Below are positions 17,685 through 27,818 of a DNA stretch of 64,000 nt, piece after piece. The notes beneath the pieces were generated by a model. It saw only the letters and a list, made by a program, of their open reading frames with translations. It ran no database searches and was not told the DNA's origin. This DNA comes from Streptomyces sp. RPT161. Lineage in GTDB: Bacteria; Actinomycetota; Actinomycetes; Streptomycetales; Streptomycetaceae. The stretch is taken from positions 1 through 64,000 of the forward strand of contig NZ_JAPZVN010000007.1 in the NCBI RefSeq assembly GCF_027533845.1, read 5' to 3'. The position numbers and the translations under genes were made by a program. The first letter of the stretch is position 1, and every line of letters starts with the position of its first letter.

Positions 17685-19733
17685 GTGGCGGATCGCGCGC
17701 TGACCGTACGGACAGGAGCCTGTGCGCTGCCCGCGGTGCCGTCGTACTTCGTCGGACGCCGCCGTGAGCTACGGGAACTGCGCGCCGACATCGGCCGCCC
17801 CGGGCTCGCCGCGCTGCGCGGCAAGGACCACGGTGGCTGTCGGGTGCTGCTGGTCGCGGGCCGCCCGGGCTCCGGCCGTACCGCGTTGGCCGTGCGGCTC
17901 GCCCACGAGGTCGCCGACCAGTACCCCGACGGCCGGTACTTCGTACGGCTGACCGGCGGTGACGGCGAGCCGGTGCCGTCCATCCGCGTCGCGCGTACCG
18001 TGCTGAGGGCGCTGGGCGAGACCGGTGCCGTGGCGGACGGCGCGGCGGAGGCCGAGGATCCGGTCGCCGTGCTGCGTACCGCGCTCGCCGGGCGCCGGGC
18101 GCTGATGGTGCTGGACGACGTGGTGACCGCCGACCAGGTGCTGCCGTTGCTGCCGCCGGGCGGCGGCCTGGTGATCGCCACCTCCGAGGGGCCGCTCGCG
18201 GCGATCCCGGATGTGCGGCCGTGCACCCTGGGCGGGCTCGACTCCGCCACGTCGGTCGAACTGCTCGCCGCGCTCGTCGGCTCCACGCGGGTCACCTGCG
18301 ACCCCACCGCCGCCGAGGCGCTCGCCGCGGAGTGCGGGGGCGATCCCACCGCGCTGTGGCTGACGTCCGGATGGCTCACCGCCCGGCCGGGGATGTCGGT
18401 GACCGACGCGGTCAAGGCGCTGCACGCGCTTCCCGGGGACGGCGCCCCCCGGACGCCCGTCGACCAGGCCTTCCAGTTGGTGCTGAGCGGGTTGCCGCAA
18501 CCGGTGGCCCGCTTGGTGCGGCTGCTGGCGCTGGCGCCGGACGGCGTGGTGGACGCGCACACCGCGTCCGCGCTGGCGGGCTTCCCGCTGAGCACCGCCA
18601 AGGCGGTGCTGCGGGAACTGCTCGACTACGGACTGCTGAACCCGGAAGTCCCGCTCGGCCCGAGGGAGTTGACCGAGGAGGACACGCCGTACCGCGTTCC
18701 GGGCTGCCTGCGCCCGCTGCTACGGGAGCGGCTGGACGCGGACGAACGCCCGGCCGAGGTACGGCTGGCCAGGGCCAGGATGCTGGAGCGCACCGTGCGG
18801 CGGTTGCAGTCCTGCCGGGCCGCCGCGGAACCGGTCGGTTCGCCGGCCCGCCGCAAGGTCGAGGAACTGCCCCGGCCGCTGCGGTTCGGCTCGCCCGCGG
18901 TGGCCGCGGGTTGGCTGGCCGGGCGGCTGCCGGTGCTGCTGGCCGCCGCGCGTGCCGCGGTGGCCGACGGTGAACTCGACACGCTGGCACAGCGGTTGAT
19001 CGCCGGGCTGATCAGGGCGCTGGACGCGCACCGCGCCGACACCGAGGCGCTGCCGGAGCTGTACGAGCTGCACGGTCTGCTGCTGGAAGTCGCCGAGCGG
19101 CGCGCGCTGCCTCGGCAGAAGGCCGCCGCGCTGATCAACCTCGCCGATCTGGACACCGCCGCCGGGCGAACGAAGCAGGCACTGGAGCGCTACCGCACCG
19201 CACTGGACGCCGCCAGGTCCGGCGACGACGGCTTCGCCGCGGGCCGTGCGCTGGAGGCGCTGGGCGACAGCTATCTGGAACTGGACGATCCGCAGCGCGC
19301 GGCGGACTGGTACGGCCGGGCGCTCGCGCTGCGCCAGTCCCGGGGCGAGTTCGCCGAGCAGGCCAGGCTGCACGCCCGGCTGGCGCGGCTGCACACCCGC
19401 ACCGGTCAGTACCCGGCCGCGCTGCGCGAGTGGCGGGCGGCTGGCGCCGCTCACCGCAGACTGCGTGACGTGTCCGGGTACGCGATGGCGTTGGGCGAGG
19501 CGGCCGGGGTGCAGGAGGTCGCCGGGCAGCCGGAGGAGTCGCTGCGCACCTACCGGGACGCACTGCACTGGGCGCGGCAGGCGGCGGACGCGCCGGTGGA
19601 GGGCACGGTGCTGTTGCGGATGGCCGACACCCTGGAACGGCTGGGCGATCCGGCCGGGGCGAGGTTGCAGCGGGCGGCGGCGGAGGAGTTGCTGGACCGT
19701 GGACCAGAGCGTGGTGGCCCCGGTGACCAGTGA
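17685..19733 (+). CDS. STAND-type NTPase-TPR protein with altered P-loop
   Basis: The 682-residue protein has the AfsR/NB-ARC layout without a DNA-binding domain. The start is YFVGRRRELREL (21-32), followed by a P-loop GRPGSGRT (59-66) and Walker B RALMVLDDV (about 140). An arm region with GLP..VARLVRLLALAP follows. A TPR array from about 460 includes AALINLADLDTAAGRTKQAL, ALEALGDSYLELDDPQRAAD and LHARLARLHTRTGQYPAAL. The Walker A lysine is Arg65, so nucleotide hydrolysis may be weak. The GTG at 17685 has GGGAG 9 bases upstream. Its position between pyrG and ald is as in other streptomycetes. Function unknown, perhaps regulatory. Confidence 0.82.
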   Translation: MADRALTVRTGACALPAVPSYFVGRRRELRELRADIGRPGLAALRGKDHGGCRVLLVAGRPGSGRTALAVRLAHEVADQYPDGRYFVRLTGGDGEPVPSIRVARTVLRALGETGAVADGAAEAEDPVAVLRTALAGRRALMVLDDVVTADQVLPLLPPGGGLVIATSEGPLAAIPDVRPCTLGGLDSATSVELLAALVGSTRVTCDPTAAEALAAECGGDPTALWLTSGWLTARPGMSVTDAVKALHALPGDGAPRTPVDQAFQLVLSGLPQPVARLVRLLALAPDGVVDAHTASALAGFPLSTAKAVLRELLDYGLLNPEVPLGPRELTEEDTPYRVPGCLRPLLRERLDADERPAEVRLARARMLERTVRRLQSCRAAAEPVGSPARRKVEELPRPLRFGSPAVAAGWLAGRLPVLLAAARAAVADGELDTLAQRLIAGLIRALDAHRADTEALPELYELHGLLLEVAERRALPRQKAAALINLADLDTAAGRTKQALERYRTALDAARSGDDGFAAGRALEALGDSYLELDDPQRAADWYGRALALRQSRGEFAEQARLHARLARLHTRTGQYPAALREWRAAGAAHRRLRDVSGYAMALGEAAGVQEVAGQPEESLRTYRDALHWARQAADAPVEGTVLLRMADTLERLGDPAGARLQRAAAEELLDRGPERGGPGDQ

Positions 19734-19954
19734 TCCGGCCGGGGGAGTGTCCGTCCGTAACCGGACCACCACACCTACGAATCTGCCAATGCCGTCGGCG
19801 AAAATAGTCACTTTGTAAGGCTAGACAGCGCGTCTTCCTTCATTAGACTTGACCCAGCCGCGGGCAACGCGGTCAGGTCCGGCGTGTGACGTTATAGCGC
19901 GCCATGTCCGGACAGGCATCTGCATCTCTTTCTGAGCCAAGGACCGTGATCGAC

Positions 19955-21070
<1,116 letters not shown>

Positions 21071-21160
21071 CCACGCCCCCTCGGCCCCGGCTGCTGTCGG
21101 GGCTTGCAGTAGCAGTCAGTTGGCGAGCACATCCCGTCAACCTGCATCAAAACCGTGTCA

Positions 21161-21193
21161 CCGGCCGGGCCTTGTCCAACAAGGTCCGGCCGG
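21161..21193 (+). terminator. ald terminator
   Basis: CCGGCCGG-CCTTGT pairs with ACAAGG-CCGGCCGG across a 3-base loop, with a single G/T mismatch. Confidence 0.8.
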
Positions 21194-21362
21194 TCCACTT
21201 CCCATGGGCTTTGTGGGGATGGTTTCGTTGATAGCGTAACTGGCCCGGAACATAACTGTTTTACCGTTTCGCCCACCCACGAAAGATCCCGGTTGCGCTC
21301 CTTACGCCCTTGACATCGGGGTGTTCGGTTGCCGACACATCGTGCCGTGTCCGGTGGATTGT

Positions 21363-21392
21363 GTTGCTGCGAACGGCCGACACGCCATAGAG
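21363..21392 (+). promoter_or_regulatory. Likely parA promoter
   Basis: TTGCTG and TAGAGT are 18 bases apart. The -10 fits the Streptomyces vegetative TAGRRT consensus, about 75 bases before the GTG start. Confidence 0.55.
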
Positions 21393-21465
21393 TCGCCAAC
21401 CGTCGGCATGGTGTCACGCTGACCTATTGAGAAGTTTCCTGGTCACCAAGGAGGTAAGACGACTT

Positions 21466-22581
21466 GTGAATGAGTCGACATTTGCTCCCGGGGGTGGTCA
21501 ACCAGGAATGACCGTTCAGGGTCCGAGCCCGGTTGGACTTGGAGCCGTTGGTTCCGTTGCCGTCCGCACCTTCGAGGCACGCCGGACCGATTCGAGCACG
21601 GAGACGCAAGCAACACACGCCATGTCGTCATACGAGGAAGACCTTCAGGACGGTCAGTTCTACGATCCGGACGCGGAATACGAGCCGGACCCCGAGTACG
21701 CGGCCACCCTCGCCCCGGACGCCGCCCGGCAGCGCCGTGAGCGCGTCGGCCCAACCGGCCGCCCGCTGCCGTACTTTCCCATCCCCGGCCCGCTGAACGA
21801 GCACGGACCGGCCCAGATCATCGCGATGTGCAACCAGAAGGGCGGGGTCGGCAAGACCACCTCGACCATCAATCTGGGTGCCGCGCTCGCCGAGTACGGG
21901 CGCCGGGTCCTGCTCGTCGACTTCGACCCGCAGGGCGCGCTCTCCGTCGGCCTCGGCGTCAACCCCATGGAGCTGGACCTGACGGTCTACAACCTGCTCA
22001 TGGAACGCGGCATGGCCGCCGACGAGGTGCTGCTGAAGACCGCCGTGCCCGGGATGGACCTGCTGCCCAGCAATATCGATTTGTCAGCTGCCGAAGTGCA
22101 GTTGGTCTCCGAGGTGGCCCGCGAGTCGACACTCCAGCGCGCGCTCAAGCCGCTCGTCGCCGACTACGACTACGTGATCATCGACTGCCAGCCGTCCCTC
22201 GGTCTGCTGACCGTCAACGCGCTGACCGCCGCGCACCGGGTGATCGTTCCGCTGGAGTGCGAGTTCTTCGCGCTGCGCGGAGTCGCGCTGCTCACCGAGA
22301 CCATCGAGAAGGTCCGCGAACGGCTCAACCCCGAGCTCGAACTCGACGGCATCCTGGCCACCATGTACGACTCGCGCACCGTGCACAGCCGCGAGGTGCT
22401 GGCCCGCGTCGTCGAGGCGTTCGACGACCACGTGTTCCACACCGTCATCGGCCGCACCGTCCGCTTCCCGGAGACCACGGTGGCCGGCGAGCCGATCACG
22501 ACCTACGCCTCCAACTCCGTTGGCGCGGCCGCGTACCGACAGCTCGCCAGGGAGGTGCTCGCCCGGTGCCACGCCGAGTGA
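21466..22581 (+). CDS. ParA family chromosome-partitioning ATPase
   Basis: A 371-residue ParA/Soj-type ATPase. The deviant Walker A is KGGVGKT (125-131), with VLLVDFDPQGALSVGLG and the Walker B IIDCQPSLGLLTVNAL. A tail of 110 residues precedes the ATPase domain and is acidic and Asp/Tyr-rich (YEEDLQDGQFYDPDAEYEPD). The GTG at 21466 has a perfect AAGGAGGT 10 bases upstream. The next gene overlaps its end by 16 bases and encodes a probable DNA-binding partner, followed by scpA and scpB. It is not the classical oriC-linked parA; a second segregation or condensin-linked role is inferred. Confidence 0.9.
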   Translation: MNESTFAPGGGQPGMTVQGPSPVGLGAVGSVAVRTFEARRTDSSTETQATHAMSSYEEDLQDGQFYDPDAEYEPDPEYAATLAPDAARQRRERVGPTGRPLPYFPIPGPLNEHGPAQIIAMCNQKGGVGKTTSTINLGAALAEYGRRVLLVDFDPQGALSVGLGVNPMELDLTVYNLLMERGMAADEVLLKTAVPGMDLLPSNIDLSAAEVQLVSEVARESTLQRALKPLVADYDYVIIDCQPSLGLLTVNALTAAHRVIVPLECEFFALRGVALLTETIEKVRERLNPELELDGILATMYDSRTVHSREVLARVVEAFDDHVFHTVIGRTVRFPETTVAGEPITTYASNSVGAAAYRQLAREVLARCHAE

Positions 22582-23171
22582 GTCTGCCCGGAGCCGACGA
22601 ACTGTTCCGTACCACCGGGGGAATGGCGCTGCAGCCGTCAACTCCCCGGCAGCACAACAACGGTGACGCCACTGCTTCCCCGTCCGCCGACCGGCTGCGC
22701 CCGGTACCGGCGGCCGACGAGGACGGTACCGCCGCCGCGCGCCACACGGACGAGGACGCGCCCGACGGCGACGGCACGGCGGAACACACCGAACGCACCC
22801 GCCGCGAGCAGCCCGCCCCCAACGCCACGACCGCGGCCGAACACGCACGTTCCGACGCGCCCGAGGCGCCCAGCCCGACCACCCCGGCGCAGCGCCGCCC
22901 ACCGCAGGAGCACCCAGCGCCGGAGCGTCGGCGGCGCGGCGCGCCCAACCGCCGTCCCAGCGGCCGGGAACGGCACGACGAGAAGATCACGGTCTATGTC
23001 TCCGCCGAGGAGCTGATGGACCTCGAACACGCCCGGCTGGTGCTGCGCGGTGAACACGGCCTCGCCGTGGACCGCGGCCGTATCGTGCGTGAGGCGGTCG
23101 CCGTGGTGCTGGCCGACCTGGAATCGCGCGGAGACGCGAGCATCCTCGTCCGCCGCCTGCGCGGACGCTGA
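22566..23171 (+). CDS. ParA-linked protein with ribbon-helix-helix-like C-terminus
   Basis: The 201-residue protein has a disordered, Pro/Ala/Arg-rich first two thirds. A compact basic C-terminus (about 138-201) follows, beginning RHDEKITVYVSAEELMDLEHA and going on to VDRGRIVREAVAVVLADLE. One short beta strand followed by two helices is the ribbon-helix-helix pattern of small partition and CopG-type DNA-binding proteins. The GTG at 22566 has GGAGG 10 bases upstream, inside parA. It therefore looks like the centromere- or DNA-binding partner of the ParA; this is an inference from fold pattern and coupling. Confidence 0.78.
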   Translation: MPRRVSLPGADELFRTTGGMALQPSTPRQHNNGDATASPSADRLRPVPAADEDGTAAARHTDEDAPDGDGTAEHTERTRREQPAPNATTAAEHARSDAPEAPSPTTPAQRRPPQEHPAPERRRRGAPNRRPSGRERHDEKITVYVSAEELMDLEHARLVLRGEHGLAVDRGRIVREAVAVVLADLESRGDASILVRRLRGR

Positions 23172-23299
23172 CGCGCTGGGCGGTACGGAGGTTTTCCGGG
23201 GGCTGGCCGCCGGACCCCACCGCGAAACGCGACATCGCGGGGCGAACCTGGGTAGGGTGCCGGTTCGGCCGCCCACCCGCTCCGCCCTGTTGGAACACG

Positions 23300-24454
23300 A
23301 TGACCGCAGCTGACCGCCCCGCCCGCCGCCCGCTGGGCCGAGGAGCGGCGCACCAGGCCCCGCCGCATGCCGACTCCGGCACCGCCCTGGCCGAGCCGCT
23401 TGCGCCGACGGAAGCGGGCCGGGCGACGGACACCGTTCCGCAGCAGGCGAGCCCCACGGAAGCGGCGCCTCCGACCGCACCGGACCCGACGCCCCCCGGA
23501 ACGCCCCCGACCGCACCGGAACCCGTATCTCCCGGGACCACGGAACCGACGCCCCCCACCGCGGCGGAACCGCCCTCCAACCCCGTCGAACTGCCCGCCC
23601 CCGCCGCACCGGAGGCCTCCCGCGATGCCCAACCGGCCGCCCCGGACGGCCGGTTCACCGTTCGGCTGGAGAACTTCGAGGGCCCCTTCGACCTGCTGCT
23701 CCAACTGATCTCCAAGCACAAGCTGGACGTCACCGAAGTCGCCCTGTCCAAGGTCACCGACGAGTTCATCGCGCACATCCGCGCGATGGGCGCCGAGTGG
23801 GACCTGGACCAGGCCACCGAGTTCCTGGTGGTCGCGGCCACCCTGCTGGACCTGAAGGCGGCGCGGCTGCTGCCCGCGGCCGAGGTCGAGGACGAGGCCG
23901 ACCTGGCCCTGTTGGAGGCGCGCGACCTGCTGTTCGCCCGGCTGCTCCAGTACCGCGCGTACAAGCGGATCTCGGAGATCCTCGCCGACCGCCTGGCAGC
24001 CGAGGGGCTGCGCTACCCGCGTACCGTAGGTCTTGAGCCGCACCACGCGGAGCTGCTGCCCGAAGTGGCCCTCAGCATCGGCCCGGAGGGCTTCGCCAAG
24101 CTGGCCGTCAAGGCGATGCAGCCCAAGCCCCGGCCGACGGTGTACGTCGAGCACATCCACGCGCCGTTGGTCAGCGTGCGCGAACAGGCGGACATCGTCA
24201 TCGCCCGGCTGCGCGAGCTGGGCGCGGCGTCGTTTCGGGAACTGACCGTCGACGCCGCCGACACCCTCACCGTGGTCGCACGCTTCCTCGCGCTGCTGGA
24301 GCTGTACCGGGAGAAGGCGGTCGCCCTGGACCAGGAGCAGGCGCTGGGCGTCCTCCAGGTCCGCTGGACGGGCGGCGAGGGCACCGGACAGCCGCTGGTC
24401 ACCGACGAGTTCGACCAGGAACCGGGGGTAGGGAAGGATGGCCGCGATGACTGA
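23300..24454 (+). CDS. scpA: Segregation and condensation protein A
   Basis: ScpA is the kleisin that bridges SMC heads and binds ScpB in the bacterial condensin complex. Residues 1-115 are a Pro/Ala/Thr-rich extension. The kleisin part then begins FTVRLENFEGPFDLLLQLI and runs through SKHKLDVTEVALSKVTDEF, FLVVAATLLDLKAARLLP and a C-terminal winged-helix segment (ASFRELTVDAADTLTVVARFLALLELYR). The stop lies within the next gene. The long N-terminal extension resembles the disordered part of the upstream protein in composition. The ATG at 23300 has no strong ribosome site. Confidence 0.93.
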   Translation: MTAADRPARRPLGRGAAHQAPPHADSGTALAEPLAPTEAGRATDTVPQQASPTEAAPPTAPDPTPPGTPPTAPEPVSPGTTEPTPPTAAEPPSNPVELPAPAAPEASRDAQPAAPDGRFTVRLENFEGPFDLLLQLISKHKLDVTEVALSKVTDEFIAHIRAMGAEWDLDQATEFLVVAATLLDLKAARLLPAAEVEDEADLALLEARDLLFARLLQYRAYKRISEILADRLAAEGLRYPRTVGLEPHHAELLPEVALSIGPEGFAKLAVKAMQPKPRPTVYVEHIHAPLVSVREQADIVIARLRELGAASFRELTVDAADTLTVVARFLALLELYREKAVALDQEQALGVLQVRWTGGEGTGQPLVTDEFDQEPGVGKDGRDD

Positions 24455-25088
24455 GCAGCACGAGGCGCCCGCGGCACCGCCGTCCGTCGCCGACCTCGAC
24501 GTGAAGCCGGCGCTTGAGGCGGTGCTGATGGTGGTGGACGAGCCCGCCACCGAGGAGCACCTGGCCAAGGTGCTGGAACGGCCGCGCCGCGAGGTCGCCG
24601 ACGCGCTGCGCGAGCTGTCCGACGAGTACGCACGTGACCGGCGCGGCTTCGAACTGCGGCTGGTCGCGGGCGGTTGGCGGTTCTACACCCGGCCCGAGTT
24701 CGCGCCCGCGGTGGAGAAGTTCGTGCTCGACGGCCAGCAGGCCCGGCTCACCCAGGCCGCGCTGGAGACCCTCGCGGTGGTCGCGTACCGCCAGCCGGTC
24801 AGCCGCTCCCGGGTCTCCGCGGTGCGCGGGGTCAACTGCGACGGCGTGATGCGCACCCTGCTCCAGCGCGGTCTGGTGGAGGAGGCTGGGACGGAACCCG
24901 AGACAGGTGCGATCCTGTACAGGACGACGAACTACTTCCTGGAGCGGATGGGCCTGCGCGGCCTCGACGAGCTGCCCGAGCTCGCTCCGTTCCTCCCGGA
25001 GGCGGACGCCGTCGAAGCGGAGTCCCAGGAGGGGGTTCCGTCGTTCGACCCGGACGCACCCGACACGACCTCGAGTACGGAACACTGA
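24447..25088 (+). CDS. scpB: Segregation and condensation protein B
   Basis: ScpB dimerises through winged-helix domains and binds ScpA in the SMC complex. The 213-residue protein has VKPALEAVLMVVDEPATEEHLAKVLERP, RGFELRLVAGGWRFYTRPEF, LTQAALETLAVVAYRQPVSRSRVSAVRGV and LYRTTNYFLERMGLRGLDELPEL, all diagnostic. The ATG at 24447 is 9 bases after GGGAAGG. The ATG at 24438 touches that site. It overlaps scpA by 8 bases and rluB by 1 base, so translation is coupled. Confidence 0.94.
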   Translation: MTEQHEAPAAPPSVADLDVKPALEAVLMVVDEPATEEHLAKVLERPRREVADALRELSDEYARDRRGFELRLVAGGWRFYTRPEFAPAVEKFVLDGQQARLTQAALETLAVVAYRQPVSRSRVSAVRGVNCDGVMRTLLQRGLVEEAGTEPETGAILYRTTNYFLERMGLRGLDELPELAPFLPEADAVEAESQEGVPSFDPDAPDTTSSTEH

Positions 25089-26113
25089 TGCGAAGCAGCG
25101 GCAGGAACAGCGGAAACCGGAACTACCGGGGAGCGGGCAACCAGCGCGACGACAAGTCCAAGCGCGCCGGTCGCCCCCGTCCCGAGGAGCGCCGCTACGA
25201 CGTGGGCGGGAACGGTACCGCCGGATCCGGCAGGCAGGGCGGTAAGCCCGGCGCCGGCAAGAAGGCCGCCCAGGGCCGCAGGAGCGCCCCGGCCCGGCCG
25301 CGCGAGTACGACGCCCAGATCGAGGAGCGCAACCGCGCCCGGCACGACAAGCCGCAGCTGAAGCTGCCCAAGACCTTCCCCGGCGCCGAGCAGGAGGGTG
25401 AGCGGCTGCAGAAGGTGCTGGCCCGAGCGGGCATGGGCTCCCGCCGCGCCTGCGAGGAGCTGATCGAGCAGCGCCGGGTGGAGGTCAACGGCAGGATCGT
25501 GACCGAGCAGGGCCTGCGCGTCGACCCGGACAAGGACGAGGTCAAGGTCGACGGGCTCACCGTGGCCACCCAGGCGTACCTGTTCTTCGCGCTCAACAAG
25601 CCCGCCGGCGTGGTCTCCACCATGGAGGACCCGGACGGCCGCCAGTGCCTCGGCGACTACGTCACCAACCGCGAGACCCGGCTGTTCCACGTCGGTCGAC
25701 TGGACACCGAGACCGAGGGCATCATCCTGCTCACCAACCACGGTGAGCTGGCCAACCGCCTGACCCACCCGCGCTACGGCGTCACCAAGACCTACCTCGC
25801 AGCCATCCAGGGCCCGCTCCCGCGCGACCTGGGCCGGCGGCTGAAGGAAGGCATCGAGCTGGAGGACGGCTACGCCCGCGCCGACAGCTTCCGGGTGGTG
25901 GAGAACACCGGCAAGAACTACCTGGTCGAGGTCGCGCTGCACGAGGGCCGCAAGCACATCGTGCGCCGCATGCTCGCCGAGGCGGGCTTCCCCGTCGACA
26001 AGCTGGTGCGCACCCGCTTCGGCCCGATCGCGCTCGGCGACCAGAAGTCCGGCTGGCTGCGCCGGCTGACCAACACCGAGGTCGGCATGCTGATGAACGA
26101 GGTCGGCCTGTAG
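25088..26113 (+). CDS. rluB: 23S rRNA pseudouridine synthase RluB-type
   Basis: The RsuA/RluB family isomerises a uridine in 23S (U2605-type) or 16S rRNA. A 95-residue basic, Gly/Arg/Lys-rich extension precedes the S4 domain (about 100-160, ERLQKVLARAGMGSRRACEEL). The synthase domain follows, with the catalytic Asp in HVGRLDTETEGIILLTN and LHEGRKHIVRRMLAEAG. The ATG overlaps the scpB stop as TGATG. The pairing scpA-scpB-rluB is common in many bacteria. A nested terminator follows. Confidence 0.93.
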   Translation: MRSSGRNSGNRNYRGAGNQRDDKSKRAGRPRPEERRYDVGGNGTAGSGRQGGKPGAGKKAAQGRRSAPARPREYDAQIEERNRARHDKPQLKLPKTFPGAEQEGERLQKVLARAGMGSRRACEELIEQRRVEVNGRIVTEQGLRVDPDKDEVKVDGLTVATQAYLFFALNKPAGVVSTMEDPDGRQCLGDYVTNRETRLFHVGRLDTETEGIILLTNHGELANRLTHPRYGVTKTYLAAIQGPLPRDLGRRLKEGIELEDGYARADSFRVVENTGKNYLVEVALHEGRKHIVRRMLAEAGFPVDKLVRTRFGPIALGDQKSGWLRRLTNTEVGMLMNEVGL

Positions 26114-26120
26114 GACGCCT

Positions 26121-26170
26121 CCGGGGCGCGCCGGGCCGCGGGTTCGCCCCGCGGCCAAGCCGCGCCCCGG
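26121..26170. terminator. Nested bidirectional terminator
   Basis: The outer CCGGGGCGCG/CGCGCCCCGG stem encloses GGCCGCGGG-TTCG-CCCCGCGGCC, between the converging rluB and DUF952 genes. Confidence 0.75.
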
Positions 26171-26195
26171 CGAAGGACCGGCCGAGCCCGTCCGG

Positions 26196-26558
26196 CTAGG
26201 ACCAGAGCTTGAGGCTGAGGGCCCGTCCTTCGGCGTCCCGTTCCACCTCCAGCATTCCGGCGACCGCGGTGCGGTTGATCCGGCCGTACACGTGCGGGAA
26301 GAGGACCGCGGGCGCGGTGCCCGGCGGGGGCGTGCCCGCCGGTGGCTCCCAGCGCACCGGGGAGTCCAGCGCGTCCTCGTCGATCAGCAGCACCATCAGC
26401 GGGCCGACCGCGTCCCGGTAGAACGAGTCGGCCACCGCCAGCGCCGTGGACTCGTCGGGCGAGCAGTGCACGAAGCCGTCCTCGGCGAGGGACGGCGGCG
26501 CGTACGGCCGCTCCGGGACGCGCAGCCAGTCGTCCAGCGGGACCACATGGAAGATCAT
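26196..26558 (-). CDS. DUF952 family protein
   Basis: This 120-residue protein has the DUF952 pattern: IFHVVPLDDWLRVPERPYAPPSLAEDGFVHCSP, then ADSFYRDAVGPLMVLLIDEDAL, FPHVYGRINRTAVAGM and a C-terminal strand. The fold is ADP-ribosyltransferase-like with a conserved HCS motif, but no activity is established. The ATG at 26558 is used; a GTG two codons upstream is possible. It converges on rluB and diverges from tyrA over about 90 bases. Confidence 0.85.
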   Translation of the reverse strand: MIFHVVPLDDWLRVPERPYAPPSLAEDGFVHCSPDESTALAVADSFYRDAVGPLMVLLIDEDALDSPVRWEPPAGTPPPGTAPAVLFPHVYGRINRTAVAGMLEVERDAEGRALSLKLWS

Positions 26559-26646
26559 GCGCACCGTTCTACCGGACGCGGCGCCCGAAGCCCGCGTGGG
26601 TAGGACCGAAACGACCCCCGGAACGGCGCAGTGGAAAAATGGCGCC

Positions 26647-27732
26647 ATGCGAACCGCCGCCGTCATCGGCACCGGACTGATCGGCACCTCCGCCGCCCTG
26701 GCCCTGGCCAGCCGTGGGGTCACCGTCCACCTCAGCGACCACGACCCGGACGCCGCCCGTACCGCCGCCGCGCTCGGCGCCGGAACCACCGACGCACCGC
26801 AGGGACCGGTGGACCTGGCGATCATCGCGGTACCTCCGGCGCACGTCGCCACGACGCTCGCCGAGGCGCAGCGTGCCGGGCTGGCCCGCGGCTACCTCGA
26901 CGTGGCCAGCGTCAAGGGCGGTCCGCGGCGCGATCTGGAGGCGCTCGGATGCGACCTGTCGCAGTACATCGGCACGCATCCGATGGCGGGCCGGGAGCGG
27001 TCGGGACCGCTCGCGGCGACCCCGGACCTGTTCGAGGGCCGCCCGTGGGTGCTGACCCCGACCCGCGGCACCGACACCGAGGTGCTCAACCTGGCCCTGG
27101 AACTGGTCGCGCTGTGCCGTGCGGTGCCGGTGGTGATGGACGCCGACGCGCACGACCGCGCCGTGGCGCTGGTCTCACACACCCCGCAGCTGCTGTCCAG
27201 CATGGTGGCGGCCCGCCTTGAGCACGCCGACGAGTCCGCGGTGCGGCTGTGCGGCCAGGGCATCCGCGATGTCACCCGGATCGCCGCATCCGAGCCCGGG
27301 ATGTGGGTCGACATCCTCTCCGCCAACCCCGGGCCGGTCGCCGATGTGCTCGCCGAGGTCGCGGCCGACCTCGGGGAGACGGTGGAGGCGCTGCGTTCCC
27401 TCCAGTCGGCCGACGAGGCCAAGCGGCAGGACGGCGCGGCGGGCATCGAGCGGGTGCTGCGGCGCGGCAACGCCGGACGGGTAAGGGTGCCCGGCAAGCA
27501 CGGCGCGGCGCCCACGGTGTACGAGTCCGTGGTGGTCCTCATCGGCGACCAGCCCGGCGAACTGGCCCGGGTGTTCGCCGACGCGGGTGCGGCCGGGGTC
27601 AACATCGAGGACGTGCGCGTGGAGCACGCCACCGGCCAGCAGACGGGTCTGCTGCAACTCATGGTGGAGCCGAAGGCGGTGCCGGTGCTCACCGCCGCGC
27701 TGCGCGAGCGCGGCTGGTCGATCAGGCAGTAG
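26647..27732 (+). CDS. tyrA: Prephenate dehydrogenase
   Basis: The enzyme oxidatively decarboxylates prephenate to 4-hydroxyphenylpyruvate in tyrosine synthesis. The N-terminal NAD-binding domain starts AAVIGTGLIGTSAALALASRG. THPMAGRERSGP and SHTPQLLSSMVAARL line the active site. A C-terminal ACT-type domain (about 290-361, VVLIGDQPGELARVFADAGAAG) probably gives tyrosine feedback. The ATG at 26647 is the family start. It is followed after about 85 bases by cmk. 361 residues is normal. Confidence 0.94.
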   Translation: MRTAAVIGTGLIGTSAALALASRGVTVHLSDHDPDAARTAAALGAGTTDAPQGPVDLAIIAVPPAHVATTLAEAQRAGLARGYLDVASVKGGPRRDLEALGCDLSQYIGTHPMAGRERSGPLAATPDLFEGRPWVLTPTRGTDTEVLNLALELVALCRAVPVVMDADAHDRAVALVSHTPQLLSSMVAARLEHADESAVRLCGQGIRDVTRIAASEPGMWVDILSANPGPVADVLAEVAADLGETVEALRSLQSADEAKRQDGAAGIERVLRRGNAGRVRVPGKHGAAPTVYESVVVLIGDQPGELARVFADAGAAGVNIEDVRVEHATGQQTGLLQLMVEPKAVPVLTAALRERGWSIRQ

Positions 27733-27818
27733 GCCGACGGGACGGCACCGCCCGCGCGGCCGGTAACCTTGTCGTTGGCGTTCTGCTCCCACCCGTGCAC
27801 GAGGAAGGTCCCCCAGCT

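Larger units (their letters stand above)
21071..21465. other. Intergenic region between ald and parA
   Basis: About 395 bases. In order they hold the ald terminator, an 11-bp-period GTAAC-n6-GGAAC element (21236-21251), AT-richer sequence, a TTGACA at 21309 without a good partner, and the TTGCTG-18-TAGAGT promoter. A full AAGGAGGT ribosome site (21448-21455) comes last. No gene is seen. Confidence 0.6.

Noticed and set aside
21309-21330. TTGACA upstream of parA as the main -35
   Set aside because: No acceptable -10 lies 16-19 bases downstream; the TTGCTG-18-TAGAGT pair closer to the start fits better.
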